Notes under the pieces: generated by a model
Databases searched by the model: none
What the model was told of the DNA's origin: nothing
What the model saw: the letters and a program-made list of their open reading frames with translations, nothing else
NCBI GenBank assembly: GCA_001574975.1
Contig: KQ965753.1
Span: 124,001-188,000, forward strand
Direction: 5' to 3'
Length of the DNA stretch: 64,000 nt
From: Gonapodya prolifera JEL478
Taxonomy: Eukaryota > Monoblepharomycota > Monoblepharidomycetes > Monoblepharidales > Gonapodyaceae
Position numbers and translations under genes: made by a program
Part shown: piece by piece, positions 45,561-57,834 of the stretch
How the letters are laid out: each line of letters opens with the position of its first letter
Numbering within the stretch: position 1 is the first letter of the stretch

Positions 45561-46876
45561 TCACAGCGTCAGTGCAGGTGCCAGCGCTGCGAGTACTCCC
45601 ACCGCCACCGCTATTGTAACCGCTCCAGACCCAGCACTCCGCACCGGGGTGCCAGCGCCAGGCTTGGCGGCCGCGGCGGCTGGAGACGCAGACGGTGAGG
45701 AGGCATTCACCGCCCCAGTCGTAGAATTCGCCACGAGTGCGGTACTGATGCAGTTCCCGGTGAGTGTCGTCCCCGCGACGCTGGTCACGTTTTCGCCGAG
45801 ACAGCGCCCGACGGGGAGGGTTTGGCAGGAGGTGCATGCGGGGTCCTTGGTTCGGGGTGGCGTGACGGTGGAGTGGGAGAGGCGGGAGAGGTGAGGTGGG
45901 TTTTGTTGTGTGTGCAAGATACCGAAAGGCGAGGCAGGCAAAACAGAAAACAAGACTCACCGTACACTTGGAAATCCCATCACACGTCATCTTCACGTAC
46001 GTCGTTTCCCCCGACGCCGTCCACGCCTGCGCTCCCCCTGCTCCAGCCGCGTTCGTGACGGTGAGCACCTTCTGACACGTCCCGTCGGCAAAGTAGCCCG
46101 TGCGCACGAGGTAGGGAATGTCGGTACCGCAGGTGGTGTTGCCGATAAATGTGTCGACGACGAGGGCTTGGGCTGGTAGGGAAGGGAAGGGTTGAGGTCG
46201 GAGCGAGGAGGGAAGGGAGGGTGATGCGGGAGGTAAGAGGGGAAGCGGAAGAAAAAGATAAGCAGCGCTTAGGCCTCGATGTCGCTCCGCGAGGAACATT
46301 CCGCTCCGCGGTGTATTCGCCCCCTGTGGACTCCTCGGTCAGCGCTCTCCCGCTTGGGCCTCGGTGCTCGGTCTTCCGTGCTTCGCACACCAGACCTCGC
46401 GTCTCGCAACTCCGGCCTGCTTCGCTGTGCTCGCAGACCTCCGTCGCTCCACGCCCCCACCCCCAGACTCAGACTCACGGCTTCCAGCTGCGATGGCGAC
46501 AAGGCCCTGGATATCGAGCCAGCGCGCGCTCTTGACCGCGGGAAAACAGCCCGTCTTGACGCTCAATACCGTAGCGTTGCCCGTACCGTTCCGGACGTCT
46601 GTGCATGTCATCTGCTCCGGTGCCGTGACCGTTGGCCAGTATGAGCAGTTTGTGGACTGGTAGAGTTGCCATGTCTGGGGGTTTCCTGGGGTAGGGCAGT
46701 GCCATCGGAGGTCGGTGAGGGGGAGGGAGGTGAGTAGAGGTGGGGATATGCGCACCTGAGCACCCCGCCGAGCTCCACTGGATGAACACTCCTGTCTGGG
46801 CACGCACGAGCGACGTGGCGAGCACCGCAGCGAGAGCGGCAGCGGCGAGTAGAGACGGCAAGAGCGGCGATCGCAT
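45561..46876 (-). CDS. Secreted, probably GPI-anchored Cys-containing protein
   Basis: Four exons (46876-46756, 46685-46479, 46172-45961, 45845-45561) join in phase to 274 aa. It begins with a clear signal peptide (LLPSLLAAAALAAVLATSLV ending ARAQ-like at VRAQ). A mature part of about 200 aa has spaced cysteines and N-glycosylation sequons (NCS, NGT, NAT, NTT, NVT). A Ser/Ala/Pro-rich linker and a C-terminal hydrophobic tail (AVTIAVAVGVLAALAPALTL) without basic residues after it fit a GPI signal. No family is recognised. It is convergent with SPAG16, with about 345 bp between stop codons. It is probably a cell-surface protein of the zoospore or thallus. Confidence 0.7.
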
Positions 46877-48100
46877 TTCTGGTGTGCGGTAAATGCGATG
46901 GCGGGCGAGAGACAAAGAGTGTCCCTTGTGTGTGTGTGCCGAATCAGGGCAAACGGTGTGGTGCCGCCGTGACCGCAGGAGAAAGGTGCTACTACAATTG
47001 AATTGAATTCCGCCGACTTCCAAGGGTTCTCGGCGCCAGAAAACGGTGCAAGAGTTTTCGAATGCGACAAGACAAGAAAGGTTTCGGTGGACGATTCAAC
47101 AGGAATGGAAGAGCGAACGTGTCTGTGGATGGGAGCGACACGACAGAACAACGGAGCAAGCTCATTGAGTGACAGGCAGGGAAAAAATTCTGCATTTGCG
47201 TCGTCACTGCAGCAGTTCTGGTCACCAGAGAAACCGTTTCAGGGGGTTTTCAAGTGGCTCCAGACAAAAGACTTGCAATCGCTCTTGACAAGAACAGAAT
47301 AACCAAAGTGTCTGCCAACATCCACTCGACCCATCACACACGACTGCCAAGCGGGGGACCGCGGCTTGTTTACCCCCACCCTGGTGCAAAGGCCATATGG
47401 GCGTGTCGCGGTTTGTGGTACCGCTTCCCCAGCAGGTATCCGCAGCAGTTGCGTTACCCTTGCGTTGGTAACCGAGATTATCCCCGATCGAGTGAGAGAA
47501 GACGAATGAAAAATATTAAGGCGGTCAACATTCCAAGTTTCCATCGCCCCGACCTGACCTCGCCGATATTTCCCTCCACTTCGTCCAACGATTGGACATG
47601 TGTCCAAACTGGATTTTTCCATCTCCCCCGACCAGTGGGTGATTCAATCATGGCTCCGACGACTCGAATAAACATTCAGGAGTGTTTCGGTTGTTTTGGC
47701 AGGAGGGCATTTGGGTTTCCACTCCCGTGCTGTGTCATAGACAGAACTACAAACTCCACGACTTCTCTCCCATGCTGACAACACTACAACTTCCTACATT
47801 ATCAGACACTGCTTATTCTCAGTAACCTGAGCAACCACTTTTAGGGCAGCACCAGAAGTGTGAATCACACCACCGACCATTGGGGTAAGTGAAAAGCCAA
47901 CGAGGCGAATTCTCCTTCCAGCAATCCCATTGATTCCCGCCATAATTCAGGGAGCTTTCCAAGAGGACACTGCTCATAGAATACGACGGCTGTGAGGCGA
48001 GCGCGGTCAGAGTTCACTGTCTGGTAGTGCATCCGCTGAGTTGTGCATCAAAGCTCGCAAGCTGAAGCAACTCGAGGCAGGAAGCCCGACAAGCATCCTT
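46877..48100. other. Intergenic, no gene assigned
   Basis: The left end should hold the promoter of the GPI-protein gene. No other feature could be supported. Confidence 0.35.
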
Positions 48101-48466
48101 TCACTGATGCCAGGGGTAGTGGGCCACGAGCAGGGCGGGTCCGCGATGCGAAAGTTCCCCAGGTTGATACTCTTGGCAGGTTGGGTGTGATCCCACGATT
48201 TCTGGCGCAAGGTGAGAAATGAGAGGCATCAGCGCCAACGGCGGGCCTCCGTTGTAGAACACGACGAGTGCCATCCCAAAACCCACCCTGACACCATCAT
48301 ACGCATTGATCTCCCAGTGCACGTCTTGACCGTAGTACTGGCATTGTGAAAAGTGCATCAACGTAACGTCAGCGTTGCAGATTCCAGGCAAGAAGAGCAT
48401 GAATGACACGGCAAGCGCGAGAACGTTCTGAGCGAGAGGAAAGGTCGACCTCTCGAAGGTTAACAT
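48101..48466 (-). CDS. Small secreted protein, exon structure unresolved
   Basis: ATG 48466 opens a frame with a strong signal peptide (QNVLALAVSFMLFLPGICNA) and a mature part containing FSQCQYYGQDVHWEINAYDG and MALVVFYNGGPPLALMPLIS. It ends at 48101, unless splicing leads to another frame that runs to about 48007. There are few cysteines and no family is recognised. Confidence 0.45.
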   Translation of the reverse strand: MLTFERSTFPLAQNVLALAVSFMLFLPGICNADVTLMHFSQCQYYGQDVHWEINAYDGVRVGFGMALVVFYNGGPPLALMPLISHLAPEIVGSHPTCQEYQPGELSHRGPALLVAHYPWHQ

Positions 48467-48924
48467 AGTGCAGGGGTCGCTTAAGATGAGAGGACACTCG
48501 CCATCGTGGCGACCATCACCGTGACCGAATGGCGACTTGCGATTCGATTGCTCGTCTTTTTGAGGGGAATGATAGAAAGCCGCAAACAGTGCTTGATGAT
48601 CAGGTAGCTCGACTACTTGAAACGTCTGTACAATACATGATAATATATGTGGGCCTTCCGATTATTCAAACATGCTCAATCCAATTTCAATCTCAGCTAA
48701 GACGTTGATACATGGAACATTCAGAGTGCAGTGTTTTGAGCTTTCGAGTGTACCTGGTGAATCCCAATTTTATGTAACGCTAAGAGTCTAAGAGAGCAAA
48801 AAGGAAACACAGAGGCTCCATGGACGTAAGCTAGAGGGCGCTTACGAGCAAAACTTCTTGGGTGCCAGGGTCTGTTTGCTGGGGTCACTGACCGACCTCT
48901 TCCCTCCATTCACGCTCAGGGAAC

Positions 48925-50687
48925 ATGGCTGCGCCGGCGCCACGCGTAAACGGCCGCTGCCTTCTCTTGAAAGTTCCGTCAGATATTCTCCTCGGCATAT
49001 CCCTCTCCTGGATCGACCATCCCCTCGGACTCCCCACTGGAGCTCTCTCGCGGGACCTCGCTGCCATTCTTGGAGATCCATCGACGGTTGCAGCACGGGA
49101 AATCGCTCAACAGCTTCTGAAACGGGGTAAAGGAACAATTTACTGGGCGAATTTCTGGACGATTGTTGGCTGTGAAATATCACCTCTTGGCCCGGCGGTT
49201 ATAGCTGATGTTCAACGGCGTTTCAAACAAGTAATTGAAGCACGATACCGTTCGGATACAGTCATATACGCAGCGCGGGGTGAACTTTTCCGGGCGTTCG
49301 CGACTTCAATTTCATCCTCAGTCGATTCATCGACGTTGCCCTGCCTAATCTGCGGGAAAAAAAAATTGACTTTGAGGATGATATTCGAGAGAGACGCGGG
49401 CCAGCTGCTGGGACTCCTCATCCCCGGAGGGTTCCTTCCCGGTGGATTCAAAATTGCTGTCCGAGAATATCAAGAACCCAGACAATATGACCCTATCACA
49501 TATGCCATCATGAGCGGGGCCACTTCCGTGTTTTGGGTGCTTTCTGCATGGTTGGAACGTCCCGACTGAAGATCAAGTGCTTGCACTTACAAAGGCTGTT
49601 GAACAGAACACTGTGAGGCTGGTGACGTATCTTGTGGAGCGTCCTGGATTGCACTTCACAAGAAGAGACCTGACCTCAGCTTTAGTCACAGTGACGGAAA
49701 TGGACTTGGACAACCGTGGCATCATGGAATATCTCATCACCAAAGGTGCGGATGTTAACCAGCAGATATTGTTCGGAAAGCAGTGGAAAACACCCCTCAT
49801 GGTAGCGTCATCCGTGGAGAAGGCAGACCTTCTCCTCTGGTATGGCGCAGACATTTCTGTCAAAAGTACAGAAGGTGGTGAAACCGCTCCGCACCATGCT
49901 ATGATGAGGTACTGGACTATGGGCGCTTCCCGAGCCCACGCGTTGGTATAGCACATTGTAAATGCTGGCGTGGATGTGAATGCACAAACATCTAATGGGA
50001 AATCTCCAGTTCACTATCTTCTTATGAATGCGGCTAGCCAAAGACATCACATCTCTCCTCGTAAATTCTGGAGCCAAAATGGATTCGGCGGACATCTACC
50101 AGAGGACGCCATTGCATTATGCATTGGCTGGAAGTTGCAAATGTTATGGGGCGCTCGTCACTGCCTTGGTTGAAAATACCAGCGCGAGCAAACTCAACTT
50201 GGTGGACCGCTCGGGATATACTCCTTTGGGAGCATTGGTATCGATGACTTCCTTATTACGTGGCACAGAACTTTCGGAAGCGCTCAACGAACTCAAATTA
50301 CTTGTGGAGCGTGGTGCTCTCGTGAACCCAGTAGCGCCTGGTGCCCGCATTCCCCTTGTTTGTGCAGCTGCAGCATCTTGCCAGCCGGAATTCTTCAAAT
50401 TCTTGCTTGAGAATGGTTCCTCGATGAATGCAGTGGACCCGGTGCGGGGAAACACTGCTCTCTCCCAGGTCCTTGATGAGTCCAAGTGGTATTTGCGTCG
50501 CATTACTAAGGTCGACGTTGATATCAGGAGAACAGACGACATCCTTTTTCGTGAGGTAGTCGAAATCCTCATGCAGAACGGCGCAATTCCAACGCAGAGC
50601 AAAATTGCGCAAGAAGTGGCGGATGCGAAAGCTGGTTCTGCGAGGCAAGTGGAAGGAGATCTCGAAGTCATTATTCAAATAACGTAG
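48925..50687 (+). pseudogene. Long ankyrin-repeat gene with about three breaks
   Basis: From ATG 48925 an N-terminal module (LLLKVPSDILLGISLSWIDH) resembles the F-box-like start of the other family members. A 215-aa frame ends at 49569. One base later in register, ankyrin repeats resume (ALTKAVEQNTVRLVTYLVER; EYLITKGADVNQQ; KTPLMVASSVEKADLLLWYG). An in-frame TAG near 49949 interrupts HALV/HIVNAGVDVNAQ, and a third shift near 50028 leads to NSGAKMDSADIYQRTPLHYA and further repeats to 50687. The repeats have consensus TPLH and GADVN features, so the parent was a genuine ankyrin protein of about 580 aa. Confidence 0.7.
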
Positions 50688-51660
50688 TGCTGATTTATTG
50701 GTGGCGGGAATGCCCCATTGCTTTTCGGCTAGGCATAATTGCATAAAGTCTACAAGAAATATCTCGCTACATTTCACCTTTTCTTGCCTTTCACTGTTTT
50801 CATGCTTTTATAAATTTAAGAGAAATCCGAAAACTTCTCTATTTCGGTTTATCATATATTTGGTGTTCACTTTTCGGCCAAAGGAGACAACCCCGCCAGA
50901 AGTATCGCGTCACGGAGATCGCGGAAAGACTATGTCTTAGATACTTGGTCATAGCTCTCCTGGAGTTCTCCTCCTGTTGTCCGCAACGGGATCACCGAAC
51001 ACAGAGTACATAATGTGGCCTCGATTCTACAGAACGGAGAGGCCTAGTATGATCGGCGAGGGCTCAAATCATGCACAGAAGAAGCTTCGAGCTGCGGTGT
51101 GTCGGATAAAACGCACTACACTTGAAACCGAGGTTATTTCTGATGAGCGCCTAACAATCCAATGGATTGCACCCAAACACACGTAAATCGAAATTGTATT
51201 ATTTCACCAAAAAGACTGAAGTTCAAGAAAAATGGTAATGCGCCAAAAGGGGGCAAAACCTCAAATTCCTTGCTTGAAACAGTTACTCGTTTTTGCATAA
51301 TTTCAGTGGCCGAAAAGCCACGTTATACGGGAACAGTATAAGTGATTAATTGTTGAAAATGTGACCTAAAGGCATTTTGTAGAGAGGTTGCGCACACCAT
51401 TTCATGCATGAAGTGGAGCGAGTGGGCTTTGTTGCGAACAAGTGAAACGGTATGGCCTGCCCATGCCGCACTCGCCCTCCTCCGGATACTCGATGCGATT
51501 TTTTGTTATGCGTCTGTTATGTTGACCAATTCCGATTTCACCCATGACGTTTGGTGTGGCTGTGCATCCCCCCTCTCCTCGTCCACAAAGGTAAAATTTC
51601 ATTTTTTGGTGGACCCTTTGTCGCCTCTTTTCCACCCTCTAACCTCTCGTTCGCCACGGA
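50688..51660. other. Intergenic, AT-rich
   Basis: Contains AT-rich stretches (e.g. around 50800-50870) and no recognisable gene. The right end probably carries the promoter of the gene at 51661. Confidence 0.4.
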
Positions 51661-52551
51661 ATGATGCCATCGTCAACCAGATTCTCCGCTGCTGTACTCG
51701 TCTTGGTCCTTCTCTGCGTCTCCGTCGTCGATGGTTCGTTGTTCGCCCTCCGTGCCAGTTTTGCGTTCCCAACAGAACCGCTCGCCCCCACCTTCCCCCA
51801 GCCCAACAATGCTACTGCCTCTGCTGCTCCTCCGCCTACGGCTGCTCCTCCTCCTCCTCCCTCCGCGTTTCCTCCGTGCCCGTGCAACCCTCCCAATGCG
51901 TCACCTCCGTCTGCCTTTCCCTCTCGGGAGCGACAAACTGCCCCTCCCTCTCCGCCGTGTACTGCCAGCAGGGGCAGACGAGCGGCCTCTGTGGCCAGAT
52001 TAATAATTACAGAGGTGGCTTGACGGGCGGGCAGTGGGGCGGGATTGCGATTGCGCTGGTTTTGGGTGTGTTTTTTGTGACGACGGTTTTTGTGTGGGTG
52101 TGTTGTTGTAGGGCGTCGGTGAGTTGCGTCTCCTTCCGTCCTCTCTCTTCATACAATCTCACTCTATGATTACCTTTATGCGTTCTGTCGTCGTCGACGT
52201 CGGGATCCACAGGGCCGGTATCACTCCTACTACCGCGCTGCGCGGGGGTGGGACACGACCGATACAACTATCCTCACCACTACCGTGCCCGTACGTCTTT
52301 TGCCTCTTCTCTTTTCTTCTTCCAGCTCCTTCTTACCCGTCCTCCTCTCGCAGATGCAATCCACACCCGCATCCTACTACGCACCTCCTTACACACCACC
52401 CCCCTTCACATCGCAATACTACGCCCCTCCCACCACCGCCCACGCTGCTCCACAGGCCGCAACACAAATGCAAATGCAGTGCGCACCGCCGGTGACGAAC
52501 CACCCCCCGCCTTACAGCGCTGGGAGTTACGTCGCTCCGGTTAAGAATTGA
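51661..52551 (+). CDS. Signal peptide/Cys-rich/TM/PPxY protein, copy 1
   Basis: Exons 51661-51733, 51802-52118, 52213-52290 and 52354-52551 give 221 aa. Residues 1-24 are a signal peptide (AAVLVLVLLCVSVVD). A compact ectodomain follows, with CYCLCCSSAYGC and five further Cys ending SGLCGQINNYRGG. A single TM (GIAIALVLGVFFVTTVFVWV) is followed by juxtamembrane cysteines (VCCCRAS). The tail is Tyr/Pro/Gln-rich, with MQSTPASYYAPPY and HPPPYSAG; the latter fits a PPxY ligand for WW domains. The neighbour at 52921 has the same plan, and its first three exons have identical lengths (73, 317, 78 nt). The layout resembles animal Shisa/WBP1-type proteins in architecture only; no homology is claimed. 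Confidence 0.8.
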
Positions 52552-52920
52552 ATGGGGAGGGAGAGGGTTGTGTGGGAGGTATGATACCCTTTACATTTAC
52601 ATATATCGTGCGTTACTTTGTGTTGGTTGTTGGAAACTTTGTTACATAAATAATTAAATGTTCGGGTACAGTCGCGATTGAGCTCCCATCGTACCGGTCA
52701 CTTCCCCTGCCAAGCCGCGACCAGTCATGACTCGCGACCATCATTTTTCCTATCGAAACGAAAGGATTGGTGCTCCAACCTTTGATGCGAGCAGGTCCCC
52801 AACAAAAACCCCTGAGGCACGATGAAATGACGTGTGGTGGCTGTACTTCATAAAAGGTTTGCCTGCCCTTAGACTCTCAAAACCTTCCATCGAGACCATC
52901 ACTCAGCGCATCAAAGGAAA

Positions 52921-53873
52921 ATGAAAGATCGGTTAATGCGCTTGGGAGCCATCACGCTCGTTCTTGTGGCTTGGATCCTTCCCGTCGCAAATGGTGAGCG
53001 TTCCCCTTTGTGATCCCATTCTCGTGCTTTGCGCATGCTTCAACGTACGAACTCTCCCCACGACCCCAACCCCGGAACACCCAGCCCAACGATGCTTCTG
53101 CCTATGCTGCTCCTCCCCCTTCGGCTGTCCCAACTCCAACAGCATCCGGGTCAGTCCCGTCTCCTTCCCCCCCGCGTCATGCGTGACATCCGTCTGCGTG
53201 GGCCTCTCGGGCGCCGGGAATTGCCCGTCCCTTGCTGCCGTGTACTGCAGCCCGGGGCAGACGGGCGGGCTCTGTGGGCAGATTAATTATTACAGGGGAG
53301 GACTGGTCGGGTGGCAGTGGGGGACGATTGTCGCTGCAATTTTTGTCAGTTTGTGTTTTGGAGTGTTTGTGTTTGTGTGGCTTTGTTGTTGGAGAGAGTC
53401 GGTGAGTTTGCGGGGTGTTGGTAATGGCGTTGAGCGTTTTCAACCTGACCAGTGCGGTTCGTCATTTGGGAATGGACAGGGTCGGTATCACGGCTGGTGC
53501 CGCTCCAAGCGCGGGCTGGACACGTCGGGCGACGTAATCATCATGACTGGCGAGCCGGTGAGTCTCCCTTTCCGAGTGTTGTGCGATCGTTTTTCGTTTA
53601 CTCATTCACTCCGCTTCCAATTACCTTCGCTTCACTCATCAACGAATCCAGAAAACCACCGCATACTACCCACCCCCCGTCTCCACTCCGCTCGCTCCGA
53701 CATCATACGGCCCACCAGTCGCGTCAACGCCGCCCTTGTACTCATACCCCCCGCCTCCAACTTCCCCTCCCGGATCTTCCTCCTACCCGCCACCACTGCC
53801 GTCCTCTCCGCCCCCAAGCACGTCCTATTATCCCCCTCCACCGCCACCGGGCCCGCCGCCGCCAAAGGCGTGA
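52921..53873 (+). CDS. Signal peptide/Cys-rich/TM/PPxY protein, copy 2
   Basis: Exons 52921-52993, 53085-53401, 53480-53557 and 53652-53873 give 229 aa. It has a signal peptide (LGAITLVLVAWILPVANA), an ectodomain with CFCLCCSSPFGC and the spacing CVTSVC...CPSL.AVYC...GLCGQIN shared with copy 1, a TM of about 22 residues (VAAIFVSLCFGVFVFVWL), then CCWRES. The cytoplasmic tail is strongly Pro/Tyr-rich, includes STPPLYSY (PPxY) and YYPPPPPPG, and ends PPPPKA. Exons 1-3 match copy 1 in length to the base, so the pair arose by tandem duplication while the tail exon diverged. Role unknown; it may link a surface cue to WW- or SH3-domain proteins. Confidence 0.8.
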
Positions 53874-54148
53874 GAGGGCTGAGGGCGTGGCTCTCGACGA
53901 GCAGGTTGGATGCTATGGGAGTGTTGGGGTTATTCTTTTGTTTGAAGTATTCCTGAGTTGATTAGATTTTGTATGGATTCATTTTGGTCTGTGGGGTAGT
54001 GAATTGTGTAAACATCAGACGTCGACGGCGGCGAAGCCAGCAAGGACGCAGCGAAGAGCGGGGGATACCCTACCACCTTTGCGTGCTTGATCTCAGGCAG
54101 GCGAATATTCATCATCATTGAATCCCACCGGTGCTGTGAACGTCCCCG

Positions 54149-55487
54149 ATGCCGGTCAGCCACCTTCACCTCATCAGCGCGATCGAGGCATGCGACATGT
54201 TCCGCATCCGCCGGATTCTCCTGCACGGCATCGACCCAAACTGTCGCAAACACATCACAATCAAGGTCGCTAGCGGGGTGGGGCGGGAACCCAACCTCGG
54301 GCGGAGAGAAGAGGTCGACGGGGAGTCGCCACTGGCGTTGGCGATACGGGATGTCAATTTGGAGATGCTAGAGCTGTTGCTGAAGTCAGGTGCGGTGATG
54401 CTGGCTTCCCAATCCGTTTTGAAGGCCCAAAAGGGATGCTACCCCGCTCACAGGCGCGAACCCGAACGCTGCGATATCGTGGTCGATCCCGCTGATTTCA
54501 GAGGAGTGGTCGCCGGACCTGTGGGATCTGCGGTGGTCGCACATCTACCGGTTCGAGAATGCACTGGAACTGGCGCTTGCGAGGGGGGAGTACTTCTTCT
54601 CGACGCCCGGAGGCGAACTCGACTACCACCTACCGAGCGAGGAGGACTACGTCAAGGTGCTAACGCTCCTCGAACCGAACGTTGCTGTTGTTCGAGCGCT
54701 GCTCAAGGCCGGCGTTCAAATGACGAAGCGGTGTGTGGAGTACGCGAAACGGCTTGCGGCGGATGGAAAGGGGGAGTTCTGGCTTCTTTTGGATCGCCAC
54801 AAAGCAGCGCAGGGGAAATCTCCGCTCGGGTCTCGTTCCAATAGCAATTCAAGATCAGGGTCGTCAACCAACCTAAGTGTCAAACCACCCGAAGTTACAC
54901 CCTCAGGAAGACTTCGACGAGCATCCATCGCAACCGCCGGACGAATTCTCTCATCAGACAGCGCATCACGATCCTCCCAAAATGCTTCAAGGGATGCTCC
55001 AAATCCTCTTGCGTCTCCTGCAAATGTTTCCCTCGCTCCACGCTCCGCTTCACCACAACACCCAGTGAGGATGAGACGAGCTTCAATCGCCGCGCCGGGG
55101 TCCACGGCCAAGGGCGAATATCTGTCTCCGACTTTCGACCCGACAAGACTTGCGCCGTTGCCCCATGCCCCGTCCATGGGATCGACAGTCTACACGGAGG
55201 GAATCAGCCAGTCAAACCCTACTTCTACCGCCAACTCACGACGACAAAGTCGTGACAGCCAGAACTCCGCGACTCTCAGTAAAGCGAGCTCGTCGAATGG
55301 GAACAGTGACATGAAGTTAGGACGCTCGGGAAACTCAAGCGTGGACGGACCACCGGGAAGCGAGGAGGATCTCGTGATGGGGTACCCTGGCATGGCGCCG
55401 CCTCCGGTGCCCGAGGAGATGGTTCGCATGGGGCGAAGACGACGAGTGAGCTGGGCGGCGGAGGCGACGCTGATACGGCTTCCCTAA
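54149..55487 (+). CDS. Ankyrin-repeat protein with long Ser-rich tail
   Basis: ATG 54149 starts with HLHLISAIEACDMFRIRRIL and GESPLALAIRDVNLEMLELL (ankyrin helices). A likely intron begins at about 54391 (GTGCGG) and ends near 54433. It is followed by a W-rich linker (ISEEWSPDLWDLRWSHIYRF) and another ankyrin unit (VAVVRALLKAGVQMTKRCVE). From about residue 230 the protein is Ser/Arg/Pro-rich and disordered, ending EMVRMGRRRRVSWAAEATLI near 55487. RRASIA occurs twice (PKA-like RRxS sites). It is related to the broken gene at 8745. The intron phase is not fully settled. Function unknown; probably a cytoplasmic scaffold. Confidence 0.6.
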
Positions 55488-55497
55488 GACACGACGG

Positions 55498-55512
55498 ACT
55501 GTATATAAATCC
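55498..55512 (+). promoter_or_regulatory. TATA-like box upstream of PAQR copy 1
   Basis: GTATATAAATCC lies about 210 bp before ATG 55716 and directly after the ankyrin gene's stop. Confidence 0.35.
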
Positions 55513-55715
55513 TCGCTCAATCTTTTTCGATGATATTTATTCTAAGAATGCTTTCGTAGTGCTTCCCGAGCGCCTTATCTTTTGCATCAAGGGATTGGCC
55601 GGGTCCGCAGCTGCCTTGTGACCTCCACGTGACCCCACGTTCCCGATGGCGGATCCTGACCCTCGGCGCATCCCAACCGCACGCCCACGCTTCTCCGCTG
55701 TCCCCACTCTCCACC

Positions 55716-57437
55716 ATGACCGGCTCGCACGAGTCTCTCGCCTCCGCCGCCCTGGAATCGTCCACACAGCGTGACCCTCGCCACGTTCGTCTCGCTGAAA
55801 GCGGGACGCCCCTTAGTGCAGGACGACCTGAGATGACCGGGCACGGATACGGACACACCTTCACGGCGGCGGTGGCTGCGTCGACAGCTGTGGCATCGTC
55901 CAGGAGGAGCGGCGGGAGCGGGGACAAGCAGAAGCAGGCGGCGGTGTTCACGCCCGGTGACGATGAGGAGAAGCTGAAGCTGCCCCTGCCCAGCCCCGTC
56001 GATTCGGACGCTACACTGACGTCTCTGGACGCTCTAATTGCATGCGCTCGAAGTAGCAGTGCATACGGAACGGCGGGGCCTGTGTGTACGGCGGGAGGTC
56101 ATGGCGCTCACGGGCACTCGTGTCCTTCGAGCACGCGGGGGTTCTTTCTGTCGCTGTGGGACATTATAGTGTCGATATTCTCGCCAAGAAAGGAGGAGGA
56201 TGAGTTGAAGCTGTACACGGTGGACGAGGTGCCGGAGTGGTTGCGGGAGCAATATGTTCTGAGCGGGTATGTTGGTCCCGTAGCTATCGGCGGGACTTGT
56301 TCTAAATACCTTGGAATCAGATACCGCATGTATACGTCTTTTGAGCAGAACTGGCGCTCCATGTTTCGGTGGCATAATGAGGTGAGTCGAGTCGCGACAC
56401 AACACTCCAAGGAATCAGAATCTGACTAATCGTATGTCCCTGCCAATAAACCCCCCAGACCATGAACATTCAAACCCACTTCATCCCCTTCCTCTCCTCG
56501 GCAGCCACTATTGGATATCTCGGGTGGAACATGCACCCTCGAGCGTCGTTCGTAGATCGACTTGTCTTGTCTGGTTACGTCGCCGGCGCTGGGTACTGCT
56601 TCATGGCCAGGTGAGAGATTTTTTCCGTGAAAGTTGGAACGTACTGGGGCTTAGCAATGAATGCTGTGGTCTGTAGTGCCATGTTCCACACACATTTTCC
56701 CCAGTCGCCGGAAGTATTCTACCACTACTGCGCGCTGGACACGACAGGAATCGCTGTCCTAGTAGCAGCGTCTGCGTTGAGCGTTTCGTGGGTATCTTTG
56801 CTCCTAAACCGGAAGATTTCCCCAATCATAATTTTGTATCACGGCTCGCAGCTATTACCTCTACTTATGCCGCCCGCCCATGCTCCTCCTTCACACCTCA
56901 CTCATCCTCTTCGCCTCCTCACTCACCCTTCTTGGCCCACGATTCAAGTTCTGGGCAGCTCCAGGGTTCCGAATAGTCCGCTTCACGGGCCTGGCCACGA
57001 TGCTCGCCGTGTGCACCGCGCCTGTTGTGCAACACCTTATTGAGAATGGACTGAGCGCGGTCTTTGCGGAGGAACAGTGGTTCAGGTGGTTTGTCGGCGG
57101 GTTGAGTTGTTTGGGTGGTGGCGTTGTGGTTTACCTAGCGAGGTACGGACCGGTCCTTGGCATCATCTTTAAGCTGTTGTCGAGAATGAATTGTTGCTGT
57201 CTTTGGTGTCGCCGCATTTCAGGTTTCCTGAACGGTTATCTCCAGGTACCTTCGACTACGTGGGTGGCTCTCACAGTATCTGGCACGTCATGGTGGTAAG
57301 CTTGGACATGTTACCGACCTCCTTGGTGGAGTGGGACAATCTAACATATGCGCCTGTAGGTCCTCTGTTGCTGCTGCTACGCCCGTTCTGTGTATGAGCT
57401 GTTCCTGTGGAGATTGCAACTTACGTGCAAGGCTTGA
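55716..57437 (+). CDS. PAQR (adiponectin/progestin receptor-like) membrane protein, copy 1
   Basis: There are seven exons: 55716-56266, 56321-56381, 56459-56610, 56677-56787, 56852-57142, 57223-57295 and 57360-57437, all in phase, giving 438 aa. A cytoplasmic N-terminus of about 190 residues is Ser-rich. The PAQR core follows: GYRMYTSFEQNWRSMFRWHN, ETMNIQTHFIPF (family HNE..NI.TH), SAMFHTHFP with DTTGIA, and the C-terminal GGSHSIWHVMV, where His-x3-His plus the His of SAMFH are the expected Zn ligands. Seven hydrophobic segments are predicted. PAQR proteins are ceramidase-related receptors; fungal members such as Izh2 affect zinc and lipid homeostasis. Tandem with copy 2. Confidence 0.88.
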
Positions 57438-57834
57438 ACGATTTGTCGTGGAGAGATGGACTAAATTTGAAGTCAAACTTGAGAATTGTTATATTTATGT
57501 GCATAGACTTACACCAACATTTGTCAAGAACTGTATTTAATGTACTTGCGTATACTTTTATATCATTATCATTGGTTCAGTAAAAGAAATACGAACATAA
57601 GTAAGAGAAGAGTTGGTGTGGTGTGTGGTACAGCACGGGAGAGATCGGCGACGAGAGGCAGCACGATGGCGAAGGACGGGACTGCGAAGGAGGATGAAAC
57701 TTTCGCTAGATGGAAGGATTTTCCGGCTCAATCTTGTCAGCGGAGGGAAATGTTCTTGAATTCATTCGTCCTTTGAATTGACGTCGAGCCTCATCAGCAG
57801 CAGCGAGTACCGAACTCTTGGAATCGAGCCCTCT

